From Marisa cornuarietis (lineage: Eukaryota; Mollusca; Gastropoda; Architaenioglossa; Ampullariidae), in NCBI GenBank assembly GCA_004794655.1, contig SMMW01000273.1, positions 62,001-126,000 of the forward strand: DNA of 64,000 nt, in the 5' to 3' direction. Made by a program: the position numbers and the translations under genes. Below are positions 51,000 to 62,421 of this stretch, piece by piece (within the stretch, counting starts at the first letter, position 1; each line of letters starts with the position of its first letter). The notes under the pieces are model-generated. The model was not told the DNA's origin. It made no database searches and saw nothing but the letters and a program-made list of their open reading frames with translations.

Positions 51000-52885
51000 T
51001 ACTAAGGTTTCTCCATATATCATAGCATTAGGTGTGCGAGAACTGACACCTAGAAAACGCTTTAGAGCAAATAAATGAAACTTTCAATAATGTTTAAGTC
51101 TGCCCCTAACCCCCATACTTCAGCCCCATATGTCAACGTAGGTAATATTTGTGCATCTAGTAGTTTAAAGAAAACTAGTGGTGAATGCACACCATGTGCC
51201 CACAAAATATGCAGAATACCAATGACACCTTTTTTGGCACGACATGCAACATCCTCAATAGCATGAGAAAAGGTTAACTTTCTTGAAAAAATCACTCCTA
51301 AGTATTTGTACATATTTATCACTTTTACATTCTCCCTTTCTATGTGACATTTCTCCCTCTTTGCTGGATAACCCCCATTGCGGAACACAACAATATTTGA
51401 TTTCTTCATATTTATAACCAGGCTTAGCTGCTTGCCAGTATTATATAGAATATCTAGTTGAGCTTGAAGGCCTTGTGGGGTATCTGAAGTAAGAACTATG
51501 TCATCAGCAAATAGCAAGATTAAAATTTGTAGTAAGTCTGGGCTTAACTGTATTCCATGCTTACCACGCTCAATAATATTCTTTGCTAACGTGTCAATAA
51601 AAAGGGAGAAAAGGACAGGGCTACATGTCTCTCCCTGCTTTAGTCCTATAGGGCAGAAGAAGGAATTGGTAACATCGCAGCCTACTACTTTTGCCTGAAC
51701 AACATTATACATACTCTGCAAAGCATTTAGCATTTTACCTTTGACTCCCTTTCGATTCAAAACTTTCCACAACTTTTCCCGTACAATAGATTTAAATGCT
51801 TTTTTGAAATCTATAAATGCTACGTAAAGCTTTTTGTGGTGTAGTAGTTGTTTTGAACCATAGCTGTGAGCGTATATATGTGATCTATTGTACTGTACTT
51901 TTTTCTAAAACCAGCTTGTACATCCTCTATAACCTGGTTTTCTTCAATCCATTTAGAAAGTCTTTGGTTTAATATATAACTGTACAATTTACCACTTTAA
52001 CAATGAAATTCCTCTATAATTGTCAGGGTCGCTAGGATCACCTTTCTTGTACAGGGGTTGAATGATGGCCTCAGTCCATTCCAAAGGAAATTGCCCAGTA
52101 TTAAAGATTGTATTAAAGAGTTTTACCAAGAATAAACTTGAGTCAGAAAGCACAGACTTGTAAAATTCCCCAATTAATCCATCAGTACCAGGTGCTTTCC
52201 TGTTTTTTAAAGCACGCAAAGCTTGGATAACCTCTTCCTTAGTGATTTCAGCATCAAGAGACTCATCACAGGGGATGCCAGTATTCCTATCGTCTATTGT
52301 ATTATTATCTGCGTTATCATACTCAGTAGCACCAATGTCACCATTACTGAAGTCATTAAAGACCTGCTCAAAATGTTCGTACCAACATTTCTTTGCTATA
52401 CTGTTTTTCACAGAATGATCTGATGTCAAAGACTTTACAGTGGCCCAAAATAATTTCGCATCGTTTTTATAAGTGTGAAGGTTCTCTATTGTACTCTAGC
52501 TGTTTGTAGTACTTTTTCTTTTGCTTAATTAACATTTTATATTCCCTTCTACTATCAAAATATTCTTTTCGTTTTGCTTCACAGTTGTTTCGTTTATACT
52601 GCCTCAGGTACATACGTACCGACTTTCTCTTTTCCTTACACTGAAGGTCAAACCAACGTTGATGTGCATAATCTGACGTATGCATCACTTTTTTCATACA
52701 TTGCCCAGCTATTTTCAGGCCTTGATTAAACTTAGAAAGAGCCACAACTATGTCAAAGTCAACAGCATTTAAAGCTTCTTTAAAATATTCTTGAACAGCA
52801 TCTGACTTGATACATTCCACGAATGCACTTGATCTTTCAGGTAACCAGGGCTTTGATACATTCCACGAATGCACTTGATCTTTCA
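51000..52885 (-). pseudogene. L1-like LINE ORF2, reverse transcriptase half
   Basis: In order on the minus strand are a linker region (52874-52467), EEVIQALRALKNRKAPGTDG and PLYKKGDPSDPDNYRGISLL (52429-51989), and FIDFKKAFKSIVREKLW. GLKQGETCSPVLFSLFI, LFADDIVL (51511-51490) and YKYLGVIFSRKL complete the block (51772-51062). Frames change near 52467, 51990 and 51060, so it cannot be translated in one piece. The catalytic FADD is intact. Confidence 0.82.
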
Positions 52886-52898
52886 GGTAACCAGGGCT
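52807..52898. repeat. 46-bp perfect tandem duplication ending in a hAT terminus
   Basis: 52807-52852 and 52853-52898 are identical. Each unit contains LINE sequence, the ggtaacc target word and the first six bases (agggct) of the hAT end. Only the second unit continues into the element. Confidence 0.92.
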
Positions 52899-53356
52899 TC
52901 TGCTAAGGCTAAATTCTTTGGGGTCCCAGGGACCCCTTCTTTAGATTTCTAAGGGGTCACTTTACAATGTGAAAAAAAAATCACAGGTACTAGATGGAAC
53001 AGGGCATGATAATGTGGGTTCACGATCTTCATTATCTTGCTGTTTGTCTTCACCCTCACTTTCTTTCCGTTTCTGAGACGATGATTTTAACCACACTGTC
53101 AACGACATCTTGGAAATAGGTTAATGGAACTCTTTTTTGGTAAGGGGAAAAACTCAGTGCAAGGGAAGTTACTCTCACCTTGTAGCAGACGACAATAGAT
53201 TGGCAGACGATGTCAGACACTACACTTACCCAACTCGTATCTGTTTTTTGCCTAAATTTGAAGGGGTCCCCTGGGATCACATTGACGAAAATTGAAGGGG
53301 TCCTCCGAACTTTTAATGCGTACTTTACGCAATTTTGTGCGTTAGCAGAAGCCCTG
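52893..53356. mobile_element. Short non-autonomous hAT element, copy 2, with 7-bp flanking repeat
   Basis: The ends are inverted (agggcttctgctaag and the complement of cagggcttctgctaac). ggtaacc lies at 52886-52892 and 53357-53363. Internal words such as 'ccaagatgtcgttgacagtg' (as its complement) are shared with 16748-17117. It splits L1-like ORF2 between the endonuclease and RT domains. Confidence 0.85.
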
Positions 53357-53363
53357 GGTAACC

Positions 53364-54255
53364 ACATAAATTTCTCTCTAAAACATGTTAGCCCCGTCAC
53401 AGCACTTTCCTGTTGTCTAGTGTTAACTGTCAAGTACAGCTCCACAGGCATGTGTTTCGATTCAATACGTGTTGCCACATGCAGGGTCTGACTCAGATGA
53501 ACAAGCTGAGCAGAAATCAAGAAATAGTCAATGACACTTGATCCGTTCGGAGAAATATAAGTAAAGTCTCCACTGGAGTCTCCTAAAGGCAGACCGTTCA
53601 AGTCAAATTCTTCACACACATGCAATAAGCATGTGCCAAAGGCATTAACACACTCATCCTTAGACTCGCGATTTTTCTCGGGAGACACAGGTTCATCTAC
53701 ATCAAGATCCACACGATCAAAGGGCAGGCTACTACCACAGGGAATGCAAGTACCCGTCCTCGCATTGAAGTCTCCACATAGCATTAGGTGAACATCCGGA
53801 AATTTTTCTTGAATATCAAGCATACATTGTTCAATAATACTTACTCCATTTACAATCTCTGTTTCTTTATAGCACACTGAATTTGCTGGCGGAAGGTAAA
53901 GACCAAATAGCATTACATCTTTTTGTGTTCCTAAAAGGTCTCTATGCAGACTGACTACAATAATATTGTCATACTCAACGTGGACTTGCCTAACTAAAGA
54001 GCTTAAGATTTTCTTTACTAACAGTGCAACACCACCAGAAAGTCGAACAGTCACTGAATCTGAAATTCTAACCCCAGGAGCAATAAAAATATCGTGTAAT
54101 GGAAATAAATGCCGTGGGAAATCTGAGGAAAATGTTTCAACTAAAACTGAAATATCGAAACGTTTAATATATGTTACGACCTCATTTTCATATAATATTG
54201 TAAGCCCCTCAATGTTGTAGGTAAGAAAGCTTACATTACAACTAGTCCCAGCCAC
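53364..54255 (-). pseudogene. L1-like LINE ORF2, endonuclease half
   Basis: From Met at 54255 the minus strand reads FLTYNIEGL (the N of the active site), ISVLVETF (E), FGLYLPPAN, LCGDFNARTG (D and N), SSVIDYFLIS and ESKHMPV where the family has SDHxP. This is the order of the apurinic-type endonuclease of LINEs, about 297 codons, uninterrupted until the hAT element. The frame then runs by chance through the hAT element to 53056, so the apparent 399-codon protein is a hybrid. The SDH to SKH change would damage catalysis. Confidence 0.82.
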
Positions 54256-54395
54256 ATCTTTGCCCTTTCCCTGAGCCGGGCCTGCCCGTCAGCGAGTGTT
54301 CTTATGTGTCGTCGAACGTAGGGTGGGGCCAGACCTGCCCCCCTCTGTCAGCCCATAGACTATAGAGAAATAGTCTATGGTCAGCCGCACTTGTC

Positions 54396-55451
54396 TCATC
54401 TCTCGCGGGTTAAAGGGCTGAGCACTGGTTCGGGTAGACTGGCTGCGATGAGTGCTGCCACCCAGTTGACGTGCTTGAGACATTGATGCATTCTGACGTA
54501 TAGGTATAGTTGAGCTGTTGGGAGTACTCTGTTGGTCTGTACGTTTGGTGGCTGTGTGGTTGCTGCCGGGTAATCGTCGACGTCAGAAGATGTGTAGTGG
54601 TCTCTCGTATCGCCAGCCTCAGTCAGGTGAACCCTCACAGCTTGAGCATAGCTAGGACCTGGGAACTCATGTGTGAGCTGTGTTCTGCGTGCGGGGGATT
54701 CCTCGCACGGTGAACACTCCCTTCGTGTCATGCTTCCATATCTGACACTTGCTGGTGGTGTCTTCCCATCACGTGACACATCATTGTCACGACGACGCTG
54801 AATGGCTTCCTCTACGACCAGCTTGCTTCCCACGTAGTACGCACGTAATCCCTGGGAACGATGCTCTCTTAGAATCTCTCGTTGTCTAGGTGTGAGATCC
54901 CCCGACACCTTATCACCTTTTCCACTAAGTTTGCTTCTGCCTTTCGTAAGCACATCCATCTTGTCTGTCCATCGGGTAAAACGGGCTATGATGGGGCGTG
55001 GTTTATCCTTTCTATAAGGGCTTACACGGTGTGCACGAACTATGTCCGATAGTGTCCAAACTTTATCAGGAACAGTGCCATGTAAAACATCGATCACTTT
55101 CTGAGCACAAATAAAGAATGTTTCTTTGTCCGATTCCTGAATTCCATAGAATTTAAGATTGTCTCTCCTTGAAAACGCCTCTAACTTGTCTATCTTTTCG
55201 TTTGTAATTGTCATGAACTCATTCAGCCTGCCTTCCATGTCCGTAACTGTACAAGTTGTTTCTTGAAACTTTCTGTGCACTTGGTCCAATTCCTCTTCTA
55301 GATGTACAGTTCTAGATCGTAGATCACTGATGTCAGACCCAAGCGAACTCAGAGTGTCTTGGACAGAACTTAGCTGCTCTTTTACAGAGTTAAAACCAGC
55401 CATTAACCGTTGTTCTTGCTGTTCAAACAAGGCAGTGAGCATCAACTTCAT
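54396..55451 (-). CDS. L1-like LINE ORF1 protein (Transposase_22-like), 351 codons
   Basis: The protein is the RNA-binding chaperone of L1-type elements, which coats the element RNA. Residues about 1-95 form heptad-rich coiled coil (SVQDTLSSLGSDISDLRS, HLEEELDQVHRKF). An RRM-like domain follows, with SRRDNLKFYGI near 92-102, then IVRAHRVSP and PRPIIARFTRW. The C-terminal domain has GDLTPRQREILREHR. The last 130 residues are low in recognisable structure and may include frame drift. The frame is open, but the downstream ORF2 is broken. Confidence 0.8.
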   Translation of the reverse strand: MKLMLTALFEQQEQRLMAGFNSVKEQLSSVQDTLSSLGSDISDLRSRTVHLEEELDQVHRKFQETTCTVTDMEGRLNEFMTITNEKIDKLEAFSRRDNLKFYGIQESDKETFFICAQKVIDVLHGTVPDKVWTLSDIVRAHRVSPYRKDKPRPIIARFTRWTDKMDVLTKGRSKLSGKGDKVSGDLTPRQREILREHRSQGLRAYYVGSKLVVEEAIQRRRDNDVSRDGKTPPASVRYGSMTRRECSPCEESPARRTQLTHEFPGPSYAQAVRVHLTEAGDTRDHYTSSDVDDYPAATTQPPNVQTNRVLPTAQLYLYVRMHQCLKHVNWVAALIAASLPEPVLSPLTRER

Positions 55452-56432
55452 GTCGTTATTGGAATCCTGGTCGCCCGTACTGGTCTTGAAATCAGTTTTC
55501 TCTAGGCCCTGAACTGGACCAGGGTACGTCCCCAGAACATAACAACATGCTAGCGATTATGACTGCTAGTAGTACACACCGTAACCTCAGAGTCCGAGCC
55601 TTGCTGTGTAGTCTCACTGACGCCCGAGCTCGTTTGTACATAAAAGACAAGAAAATCCACACAAATCGGCCACAAATGTTCCTGAAAGTTGAATGCTCTA
55701 CAGGCATGGCTATCAGCACCACTTTGGACACAAAATCACAACAGATAAAATGACGTTGTCGTAGTTGTAAGAGGAAAATGAACTCCAAAGTGGCTATAAA
55801 CAAAAGACGTGTGTACACGGCCTGTGAGCGCAGTTCACCCCCCGTGCTCTCATGTATTGTAAGCTAGAGAGAGGTATGTACACTGTGCCGCCGCTACACC
55901 CATCCCTCTATTAAGCATTGGAGTGAAATATACGTAACGGAATGCGTAAAACTGGGAATTGACCTCTCAATTTACAATTCCCAACAAAATTTGGCAAAAT
56001 ATGTTTTAAATCAGATGTGGGCAGCATTTTAAATTATATTACACTAAAGAGTCACGTAATCTGCTTGACTTTTTGCTAGATCTTTTCACAAACATGTTTT
56101 ATGAACCGGTTTGACTTCAGGACAGTCTAAATAACGGAATATTGACACGATTTTTACAATAACCAAAAGACTTTATCTAAGGCTTTAGAGGAGGCTGGGT
56201 GTAGTGGCGGCGCAGTGTCCATACCTTTCCGTCATACGCGACACGTGGGATCTCGTGTTTGTTAAAACTTACTTGAGGCCCCTACAAAGCAGACCCGTCT
56301 CAACATTAGTGGACACGGTTAGGGTGCTGGGTCAGCCCACTTTATCAGACTCTTCCGTACATAACATGGTAGCACGGGTTTTCTCAAACTCCACGTGTCT
56401 TTCGTGCTATTTAGTTCCCGTGTGAAGTTTGC
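55452..56432 (-). other. Probable 5' leader of the L1-like LINE
   Basis: It lies between ORF1 and the satellite boundary. It contains no protein motif I recognise. It is CpG-richer than its surroundings at 56180-56400. The true 5' end of the LINE is not defined. Confidence 0.4.
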
Positions 56433-58643
56433 AACCTAATCTTTTCATTACCTTTAACAATACCCATTGGATTTGCGTCAAATTTGGTTTACTAGTGTGA
56501 CTGAAGGGGTACAACACAAAAATAGCCTATATATTTCACAGATGCTGCTTGATCTTGTTTTATTTGCACTCTTACAATACACATGATAAAATATAGCTGA
56601 CAGAAGGAAAACCTTATCTTTACAATAACTTTCATAATACTCATTGGATTTGCTTCAAATATGGTTAACTTATGTGACTAAAGGAGTTCAACACAAAAAA
56701 AGCCTATAAAATTCATAGTTGCTAATTGATCTTGTTTTATTTGCTTTCTTACAATACACATTATAATACATAGCTGACAGAAGGAAAACATAATCTTTAC
56801 AATAACTTTCATAATACTCATTGGATTTGCTTCAAATTTGGTTTACTAGTGTGACTGATGAAGTACACGACAAAAATAGCCTATATAATTCATAGATGCT
56901 GCTTGATCTTGTTTTGTTTGCTTTCTTACAATACACATTATAATATATAGCTGATAAAAAAACCTAATTTTTACAATAACTTTAACAATACCACTTGGAT
57001 TGGCTGTAAATTTGGTTTACTAGTGTGAGTGAAGGAGTACAACACAAAAACAGCTTAAATAATTCATAGATGCTGCTTGATATTGTTTTATTTGCATTCT
57101 TACAATACACATGATAATATATACCTGACAGAAGGAAAACCTAATCTTTACAATAACTTTCACAACAACCATTGGATTGGCTTCAAACTTGGTTTACTAG
57201 TGTGACTGAAGGAGCACAAAACCAAAATAGCCTATATAATTCATAGATGCTGCTTGGTCTTGTTTTAATTGCACTCTTACAATACACGTGATAATATATA
57301 GCTGACAGAAGGAAAACCTAATCTTTAAGATAACTTTCACAATACTCATTGGATTTGTTTCAAATTTGGATTACTAGTGTGACTGAAGGAGCACAACACA
57401 AAAAGCCTATATAATTCATAGATGCTGCTTGGTCTTGTTTTATTTGCACTCTTACAATACACGTGATAATATATAGCTGACAGAAGGAAAACCTAATCTT
57501 TAAGATAACTTTCACAATACTCATTGGATTTGTTTCAAATTTGGATTACTAGTGTGACTGAAGGAGCACAACACAAAAAGCCTATATAATTCATAGATGC
57601 TGCTTGGTCTTGTTTTATTTGCACTCTTACAATACACGTTATAATATAAAAAGGTGACAGAAGGAAAACCTAATATTTAAGATAACTTTCACAATACTCA
57701 TTGGATTGGCTTCAAATTTGGTTTACTAGTGTGACTGACGGAGTACAACACAAAAAGCCTAGATAATTCATAGATGCTGCTTGATCTTGTTTTATTTGCA
57801 CCTTTACAATACACGTGATAATATATAGCTGACAGAAGGAAAACCTAATCTTTACAATAGCATTCACAAAAATACCCTACATAATTCATAGATGCTGCTT
57901 GATCTTGTTTTATTTGCACTCTTACAAAACACTTGGTGATATTGCTCAATGAAGGAAAAGATAATATTTACAATAACGTTCACAATACCCATAGGATTGG
58001 CTTCAAATTTGGATTACTAGTAAGACTAAAGGAGTACAACACAAAAATTGCCTATATAATTCATAGATGCTGCTTGATCTTGTCTTATTTGCATTACAAT
58101 AAAAGTGATAATATAAAGCTCACAGAAGGAAAACCTAATACCTAAGATAACTTTCACAATACTCATTGGATTTGATTCAAAATTGGATTGGTAGTGTGAC
58201 TGAAGGAGTACAACACGAGGATAGCCTATATAATTCATAAATGCTGCTTGATCTTGTTTTATTTGCACTATTAAAAAACACGCGGTGATATTGCTTAAAG
58301 AAGGAAAACCTAATCTTTACAATAACTTTCGCAATACTTATTGGATTTGCTTCAAATTCGGTTTACTAGTGTGACTGAAGGAGTACAACACAAACATAGC
58401 CTATATAATTCATAGATGCTGCTTGATCTTTTTTTATTTGCACTCTTACAATATACGTGATAAGATATAGCTGACAGAAGGAAAACCTAATACTTAAGAT
58501 AACTTTCAGAATACTCATTGGATTTGCTTCAAATTTGGATTACTAGTGTGACTGAAGGAGTACAACACAAAAATAGCCTATATAATTCATAGATGCTGCT
58601 TGATCTTGTTTTATTTGCACTCTTACAAGTCCCATGATAATAT
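56433..58643. repeat. 176-bp AT-rich satellite array, about 12.5 monomers
   Basis: The monomer start word (tac.cattgg) recurs at 56461, 56638, 56815, 56989, 57167 and 57343 with spacings of 174-178. Each monomer has 'ttggtttactagtgtgactg', 'atagatgctgcttgatcttg' and 'gacagaaggaaaacctaatc'. Two neighbouring monomers at about 57325-57676 are nearly identical. One monomer near 57865 is internally deleted by about 95 bp. Confidence 0.95.
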
Positions 58644-59797
58644 CCCAGGAAACACGCAATATTGGCCCAAGCTAGGCGTTAGCTAGGTTCTTCATTGGCG
58701 CAATATGGGTTTAGATATTGGCCCTAGATTGGGCTGAGGACACGGCCTTAGCTCTGCCCGACATTGGCAAAAGACTGGCTGAATCTCGGGATTTCATAAG
58801 CTCCGCCGTTTCGCCTAGCTTGGGTCTAGTAATGGACCATTCTATATACGTAAGCCTAATTTTCATGTAGCAATATGGCTCTTATTTTTATCCAATACAG
58901 CAAGCTGAATGCTGTCAGGCATATCATGTGATCTGTAAAAAGCTGTGCTTTAGTTGAAATCATTGAATTGGAACTAGACTAACATAGCTATTCACCGTGC
59001 AGAATCCAGATTAGATCACACCAACATCCACACAAGTCTTGCATTCCTGTCTTGACCAGAATAACATGGTAAATATAAATATTCAACATTTTATTTTTGA
59101 ATGAACCACTCAAGGTGGTTGTTTCATAAATGCATATATTTAACACCCCTCCTGAAAGAAAGGGGCTGTAGAAGCACATTAAATGCAAACATATTGCTAC
59201 AACAATATCATTTATACAAAACACCCCTAACAAAAAATGTAAAGAAGTGCACAAGATAATCAAATACATACAGAGATCAATATATCAAAAGTAATTGTAA
59301 AGATCTTTATTCTAAGCTACTCATTGTTTAGGTGCTAATAATTTTTTAATGACATTATTCAGATACTAACACCCCTCACAAAAGTCACAAGCTTGTCAAA
59401 TGCATATTATAAATATATATATATATATTTTGCAGAGCTATCCATTGCACTGATTATTTAGATGTTTTCTACATATCTTGAAAAGACATTATTTATATAC
59501 AAACAATCCTCACAAAAAGATAAGCGCACAACCTTATCAACGTATCAACATTTATTGTAAGATAATTTTAACTGCTTTTTCTTTCTGAGCTAACCATCAT
59601 TCAGACACTACTAAATTTATTTAGTCACAAATATCCCTCACAAAAAGATGTCAAGTCCACTACCTTATCAAATTGATACATATCAATATATCAGCATAAA
59701 GATAATCTTGTTTCTTTCAGGACTATCCATTGCACTGATTATTCAAATGTTGTCTACATATTTTAAAGACATTATTTATATTGTACCATCCCATCAT

Positions 59798-60208
59798 GGT
59801 TCCAGGTCGTTTCAACTAAGGTCCTTTCGACTAGGGTCAGTTCGACTAAGCCGTTTCGTCCGACGGTCGAGTCATCTATAGGACGCATGAAATGGAAAAA
59901 AATTGAAGTGAGTTGAATGTTAATAAACGCTTTAAATGTATCATGTAAATAGTGCTAATTGTCACGTTAAGCAATCGGGGTCCACACGTTCCACTCTCGC
60001 ATGCACGCTCTCAACCACACAGACTCAACAAACACTCAAACGCCCAAAGCCGGCGACGCATCCAGCCTCCATAAGTTTAAAAATTGACGCGCACACGTGG
60101 GAACAGTAAAAAAAAAACACCGACCGTTAGATTAAACGACTTAGTCCAACCGACCTTAGTCAAACTGACCCTAGTAGAAATGACCGTTAGTCGAATCGAC
60201 CGGTTACC
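59798..60208. mobile_element. Foldback-like MITE, copy 2
   Basis: It has the same ends and middle as 19477-19907. The right end has the 'tagtcgaa.cgacc' unit series. Flanks cccatcat and cccaacac are a 6/8 match, consistent with an older 8-bp duplication. It is nested in the 4.4-kb element. Confidence 0.85.
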
Positions 60209-60419
60209 CCCAACACAAGCAATCTTATCAATATATCAGCATGTTCATATGCTACCAACATGTTTTTAAAAGTTATTTATACAAAAAATCCCTCCCAAAA
60301 GAATTCAGTCCCGACAAATGAATAAACACAAATAAACCAATATCCTCTCTATTGTCATTCACACACACTGTCCTGCCATTTAAATAATACCAAAAGGGAG
60401 AACAGAAGAATATCAAACA

Positions 60420-60590
60420 GAAGTGTTGTGAGAAAGTCGCTTCTTCTTCTCTTCCTCCTTCTTTCTGCGACCTCCAGCATGGTCACTTGACATGGCCAGC
60501 TAATCTCCCATGTATTTATCTAGTATGTCCACATTCAAGTCTTTAAATTGCCTCTGCATTGCCTCTGCACAAAAAAAACAACAAATCTAT
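60420..60590 (-). pseudogene. Possible terminal exon of a gene in the 4.4-kb element
   Basis: The minus strand shows an acceptor-like T-rich tract ending gtgcag at about 60570. A frame AMQRQFKDLNVDILDKYMGD follows, then a stop, then a basic tract (GGRRKKEEKKK). It resembles the end of a transposon gene, but I do not recognise it. Confidence 0.3.
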
Positions 60591-60632
60591 TTAAGTGAAA
60601 ATGAAATAAATTAGTGTGAGCTACAAAGGAAA

Positions 60633-61210
60633 ATGAAAAAGTATATCATGGCAATAATGTTACGTCTCAGCGAAAGAAAGAAAGGTTACTTTTTACAAAA
60701 GTCTAAAATCCCGCTGCCAAATAAAATTCCACTGAAGAAGAATTGTGGACCTCTTCCACCAAACATTTGTGATGCAGCACAATTTAAACAAATTCAGTCA
60801 GACAACTTATTTTTTCCACTTCAAATGGTGACAATTGTATTCAGGTCAAAGGCTCTGTTTGTTTGATAAGAAATATTATTGTTCCTTTGAACTCTGTAGA
60901 AACTCTTTTAGTGGTTGAGCGTTTTTCTTCACAGACCAACTTTTTCACTTACCCGCTTGATTCTTCAAAGTTAAATATATTTAAAGTGTCTGATTTGGTG
61001 GGTGTACTGGAAACAGTAACACTCTCTGATGTTAAAAAAGAGATGGTACTTTTCCCATTCAAAAATGATTTTGTAGTGATTCCTCTTCAGTTTAAGGGGG
61101 TCACATTACTTGGTTTTCTCCAGTTTTCTCTGCATAGTATAGAAACCAATTTTCTTGCCCTCCTCGTCATATTTAACCTTTGGTCATTGGCCTTGACCTT
61201 TTGCTGCTAA
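60633..61210 (+). pseudogene. Unrecognised protein remnant of the 4.4-kb element
   Basis: Two frames in series (60633-60866 and 60863-61210) appear to be one decayed coding region. The second contains VERFSSQTNFFTYPLDSSKL, IFKVSDL, LSDVKKEMVLFPF and FVVIPL. This is a compact domain-like pattern ending in a hydrophobic strand. The minus-strand frame at 62421-62170 contains a related stretch, VIECFIRTCDFFEFPLKSSD, so the element carries two versions of this piece in opposite directions. I do not know the domain's function and do not assign one. Confidence 0.45.
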
Positions 61211-61895
61211 TATTTAGATATATCCATGGTAATTTTCAGGTTTAAAGTAAGAAACTCATCATAGAGCTTTATTAGTGAATCTGTCATAAAAATATACCAG
61301 CAGCTGTATTTAGAAAAAATGTTTAAGACAGGGTTACACAAAATATAATCACTTCAGTATCTAGGTATGGAAGTGGATGCTAAGTAATCTACCACATAAT
61401 GAGTAGCAACTCAGGGTAATGTGAAATAGATATACCTCCTAAATAATGAGAATCCTGCTGTCTTGATGTGTGCCCTCATATCACCATTTTACAAGGAAAG
61501 CTACATCCATGAAAAGAAGTGTACCTTAAGTTCCATTGCATGACTACCTTATCCCTCTGATTGCACAACATAAAAGCTTATATTTGTGTCTGCAATTTGT
61601 TTTTCAGATTCTGGCTCCTCCAACAGGCTTACCGAGTCATCTGATCATTGAGGAATATCTTAGTTTACACCCCTCCTCCTTTCTCTCCAGCACCCCCATT
61701 AAGAAAAATAAATCATTTGGAATTGTTATTTGCTTCTTGGTATTGATATTTTAAGTGTGCTAGACATTGGTATGTTACTGTTTGAATGTGATAATGCTGG
61801 TGGTGATCGAAGTCCAACTTTGATCGTTAATGCTGTGGAAGTGAAGCCCACGTACAAGGAAATTTTGGTGGTGAAAAAGTAGTGTAGCTGTTGGC
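61211..61895. other. Interior of the 4.4-kb element, nothing recognised
   Basis: Short frames only, including a 72-codon frame at 61536-61754 without a motif. Confidence 0.35.
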
Positions 61896-62125
61896 AGACC
61901 ACCTGATGAAGGTGCTTTGGAGGTGGGCTGCCTACTTCAGGGTGGGATTTTGGCAGTGTACAGGTGGGCAAACCACCCGATGAAGGTGCTTTGGAGGTGG
62001 GCTGCCTACTTCATGGTGGGAGTTTGGTGGTGTAGAGATGGGCAAACCACCTGATGAAGGTGGTATTACGATAGGCTGCCCACTTCTGTGATGGGCTGCC
62101 CACTTTGGGCTTGAGTTGATCCCAT
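61896..62125. repeat. 74-bp minisatellite, three copies
   Basis: The word acc[tc]gatgaaggtg starts at 61901, 61975 and 62049, a spacing of 74. Each unit has 'tttggaggtgggctgcc' or a variant. The third unit is diverged. Confidence 0.88.
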
Positions 62126-62169
62126 GGGCAAAACACACATGGGCCCATGATCGTTTCACCATGCAGGGC

Positions 62170-62421
62170 CTATTTTAAGCCCATATAGGGCCGAAATAGG
62201 GCCCATGAGTTTTTGCAGATGAAAGTGTGGGGCTTAACAAAAAGATGTGCTAATGAACCTAGTAAACAACTTTTGTGACAAACCCGGCACAGGTAAAAGA
62301 ATGAAATGAAAAAAGAGAATAAAGTTAAGTCTGAAGATTTCAGTGGAAATTCAAAAAAGTCACAAGTTCTGATAAAGCACTCAATTACAAGAACAGGATC
62401 CGAATCATACTTCACGACCAA
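62170..62421 (-). pseudogene. Second copy of the unrecognised domain, minus strand
   Basis: The frame contains VLVIECFIRTCDFFEFPLKSSD and then drifts into probable intron sequence. It is the counterpart of the plus-strand piece at 60900-60985. Confidence 0.35.

Larger units (their letters stand above)
50999..56432 (-). mobile_element. L1-like LINE (ORF1 plus ORF2), interrupted and lacking its 3' end
   Basis: The minus strand carries an L1-type ORF1 (55451-54396), an endonuclease (54255-53364) and a reverse transcriptase (52885 to about 51000). Both flanks are 176-bp satellite sequence. The C-terminal frame (ALKRFLGVSSRTPNAMIYG) runs straight into satellite near 50999, so the end of ORF2 and the 3' UTR are missing. 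A hAT element and a 46-bp duplication also break ORF2. The clade is uncertain: ORF1 is L1-like, while the LKQGETCSPVLFSLF RT block is also seen in other invertebrate LINEs. Confidence 0.8.

Noticed and set aside
53056..53363. C-terminal 100 codons of an apparent 399-codon protein
   Set aside because: The frame reads by chance from L1-like endonuclease into an inserted hAT element; these codons are transposon non-coding sequence.
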